Assembly (NCBI GenBank): GCA_035906575.1
Contig: JAMIEW010000032.1
Coordinates: 1 to 5,910 of the forward strand
Direction of reading: 5' to 3'
Source of the DNA: HK-STAS-PATE-2 sp035906575
Lineage (GTDB): Bacteria; Patescibacteriota; Patescibacteriia; 2-12-FULL-60-25
DNA: 5,910 nt
A model generated the notes under the pieces. The model was not told the origin of the DNA, did no database searches, and saw only the letters and a list, made by a program, of their open reading frames with translations. Both the position numbers and the translations under genes were made by a program. Position 1 is the first letter of the stretch; each line of letters begins with the position of its first letter. Below are positions 5,583 to 5,910 of the stretch, piece by piece.

Positions 5583-5631
5583 TAAAATATTGTTAGCGTC
5601 AACTATTGTAATGACTTGAGTGGCATTTTGG

Positions 5632-5640
5632 TGCTATACT
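5632..5640 (+). promoter_or_regulatory. Extended -10 promoter for the downstream lipoprotein gene
   Basis: TGCTATACT is an extended -10 element: TG, one base, then TATACT. No good -35 lies at 17 bp (TGACTT at 5612-5617 is partial), as is usual for extended -10 promoters. Transcription would begin near 5647 and give a 5' UTR of about 100 nt with two dyads. Confidence 0.45.
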
Positions 5641-5679
5641 CGATTCACGTACCTTCTTATCTTTCCTTGCTTAAGAGCA

Positions 5680-5696
5680 GTCAACACGGTGTTGAC
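5680..5696. repeat. Palindrome GTCAACAC-G-GTGTTGAC, operator-like
   Basis: Two perfect 8-bp arms surround one central base, giving a 17-bp dyad within the untranslated leader of the lipoprotein gene. Its size and symmetry suit a dimeric repressor site, and its place just downstream of the extended -10 suits repression. It could also fold as an RNA hairpin. No T tract follows, so a terminator is unlikely. Base composition turns GC-rich from about this point. Confidence 0.4.
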
Positions 5697-5749
5697 CGCC
5701 TTTGGCTAGGGCCAGTCAATGCTCCCCAAGCGGAGCGGAAAGAGGCATC

Positions 5750-5910
5750 ATGACCAGCATGAACCGCTCGGCCCTCCATTGGGCCGGTCTTCTCACCATC
5801 CTCACCCTCGCCCTCACCGGCTGCGGTGAAGGCCCCGACATGATCGTCGACGGCGGACCGTGTCAGAACACCCCGCATCTCTGTCCCCCGGACAGTGCGA
5901 TGAGCGACGG
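5750..5910 (+). CDS. Putative lipoprotein, N-terminal part only
   Basis: The frame opens at ATG 5750 and runs off the window; 53 complete codons are visible. The start follows a GAGG ribosome binding site at 5 nt. The N-terminus is a type II signal peptide: one Arg at position 6, a hydrophobic stretch LHWAGLLTILTLAL (9-22), and the lipobox L-T-G-C with Cys25. After cleavage and lipidation the protein would be anchored at a membrane on the outer side. The mature part starts GEGPDMIVDGG and then has two cysteines in a PCQNTPHLCPP segment. This resembles the low-complexity, Cys-rich starts of many myxobacterial or deltaproteobacterial lipoproteins. No function can be assigned. Of the 53 codons, 43 end in G or C, clearly unlike the mixed third positions of the genes to the left. 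Confidence 0.62.
   Translation, partial: MTSMNRSALHWAGLLTILTLALTGCGEGPDMIVDGGPCQNTPHLCPPDSAMSD

Noticed and set aside
5571..5599. TTGACA at 5571 as a full promoter for the lipoprotein gene.
   Set aside because: The hexamer is ideal, but at 16-18 bp spacing there is only TAGCGT or a similar poor -10, and it lies within a hairpin. The extended -10 at 5632 is better.
5681..5878. Minus-strand open frame of 65 codons opposite the lipoprotein gene.
   Set aside because: GC-rich DNA lacks stops on the opposite strand. The plus-strand frame has a ribosome binding site, signal peptide and lipobox, while this one is low-complexity Gly/Glu.
1..5910. CRISPR array, insertion sequence ends, tRNA or rRNA genes.
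   Set aside because: No spaced direct repeats, transposase motifs, cloverleaf or rRNA-like stretches were seen on either strand. The tRNA-related signal belongs to the T-box.

Overview
The window reads as bacterial accessory DNA of middling base composition. It holds two divergently transcribed gene groups back to back and the start of an unrelated GC-rich gene at the right edge. The host cannot be fixed from the sequence. A T-box leader points to lineages that use tRNA-sensing riboswitches: Firmicutes, Actinobacteria, Chloroflexi and some Deltaproteobacteria. The GC-rich lipoprotein start at the right end has the style of high-GC deltaproteobacterial or myxobacterial lipoproteins. The sharp change in codon use between the two parts suggests a mosaic region or an island boundary.

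Left half, minus strand (about 2286 down to 1). A sigma70-like promoter fires leftward into a leader of about 345 nt. The leader is a T-box riboswitch: stem I, stem II, stem III, the T-box sequence, and a terminator with perfect 19-bp arms. It precedes a short GCS2/YbdK-like carboxylate-amine ligase that starts at a GTG (1170-1928). Next come a hairpin with a T-rich tail, an aspartoacylase/succinylglutamate-desuccinylase-like zinc hydrolase (192-1121), and the first 47 codons of an S66 (LD-carboxypeptidase/MccF-like) peptidase cut by the window edge. All three enzymes make or break amide bonds next to carboxylates. The operon therefore looks like a small amino-acid-conjugate or peptide metabolism unit controlled by charging of one tRNA, with Leu or Glu the best candidates.

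Right half, plus strand (2359-5541). A promoter with perfect TTGACA and TATAAT hexamers at 17-bp spacing drives three genes. The first is a thymidylate-synthase-family enzyme with the Asn-to-Asp substitution typical of cytosine-nucleotide hydroxymethylases. The second, 3 nt later, is a 571-residue fusion of HAM1/ITPase-like, SAM methyltransferase and HAM1/ITPase-like domains. The third is a P-loop NMP-kinase-like protein whose ribosome binding site can be folded into a hairpin. NTP pyrophosphatase, C5-modifying TS homologue, methyltransferase and NMP kinase together resemble the logic of T4 hydroxymethyl-dCTP synthesis (dCTPase, dCMP hydroxymethylase, dNMP kinase). Some nucleoside natural-product pathways look similar. 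I infer that this cluster makes a modified pyrimidine nucleotide; it is the most interesting part of the window.

Right edge (5542-5910). A 208-nt intergenic region carries two inverted repeats and an extended -10 promoter. It leads into the first 53 codons of a GC-rich lipoprotein gene that runs off the window.
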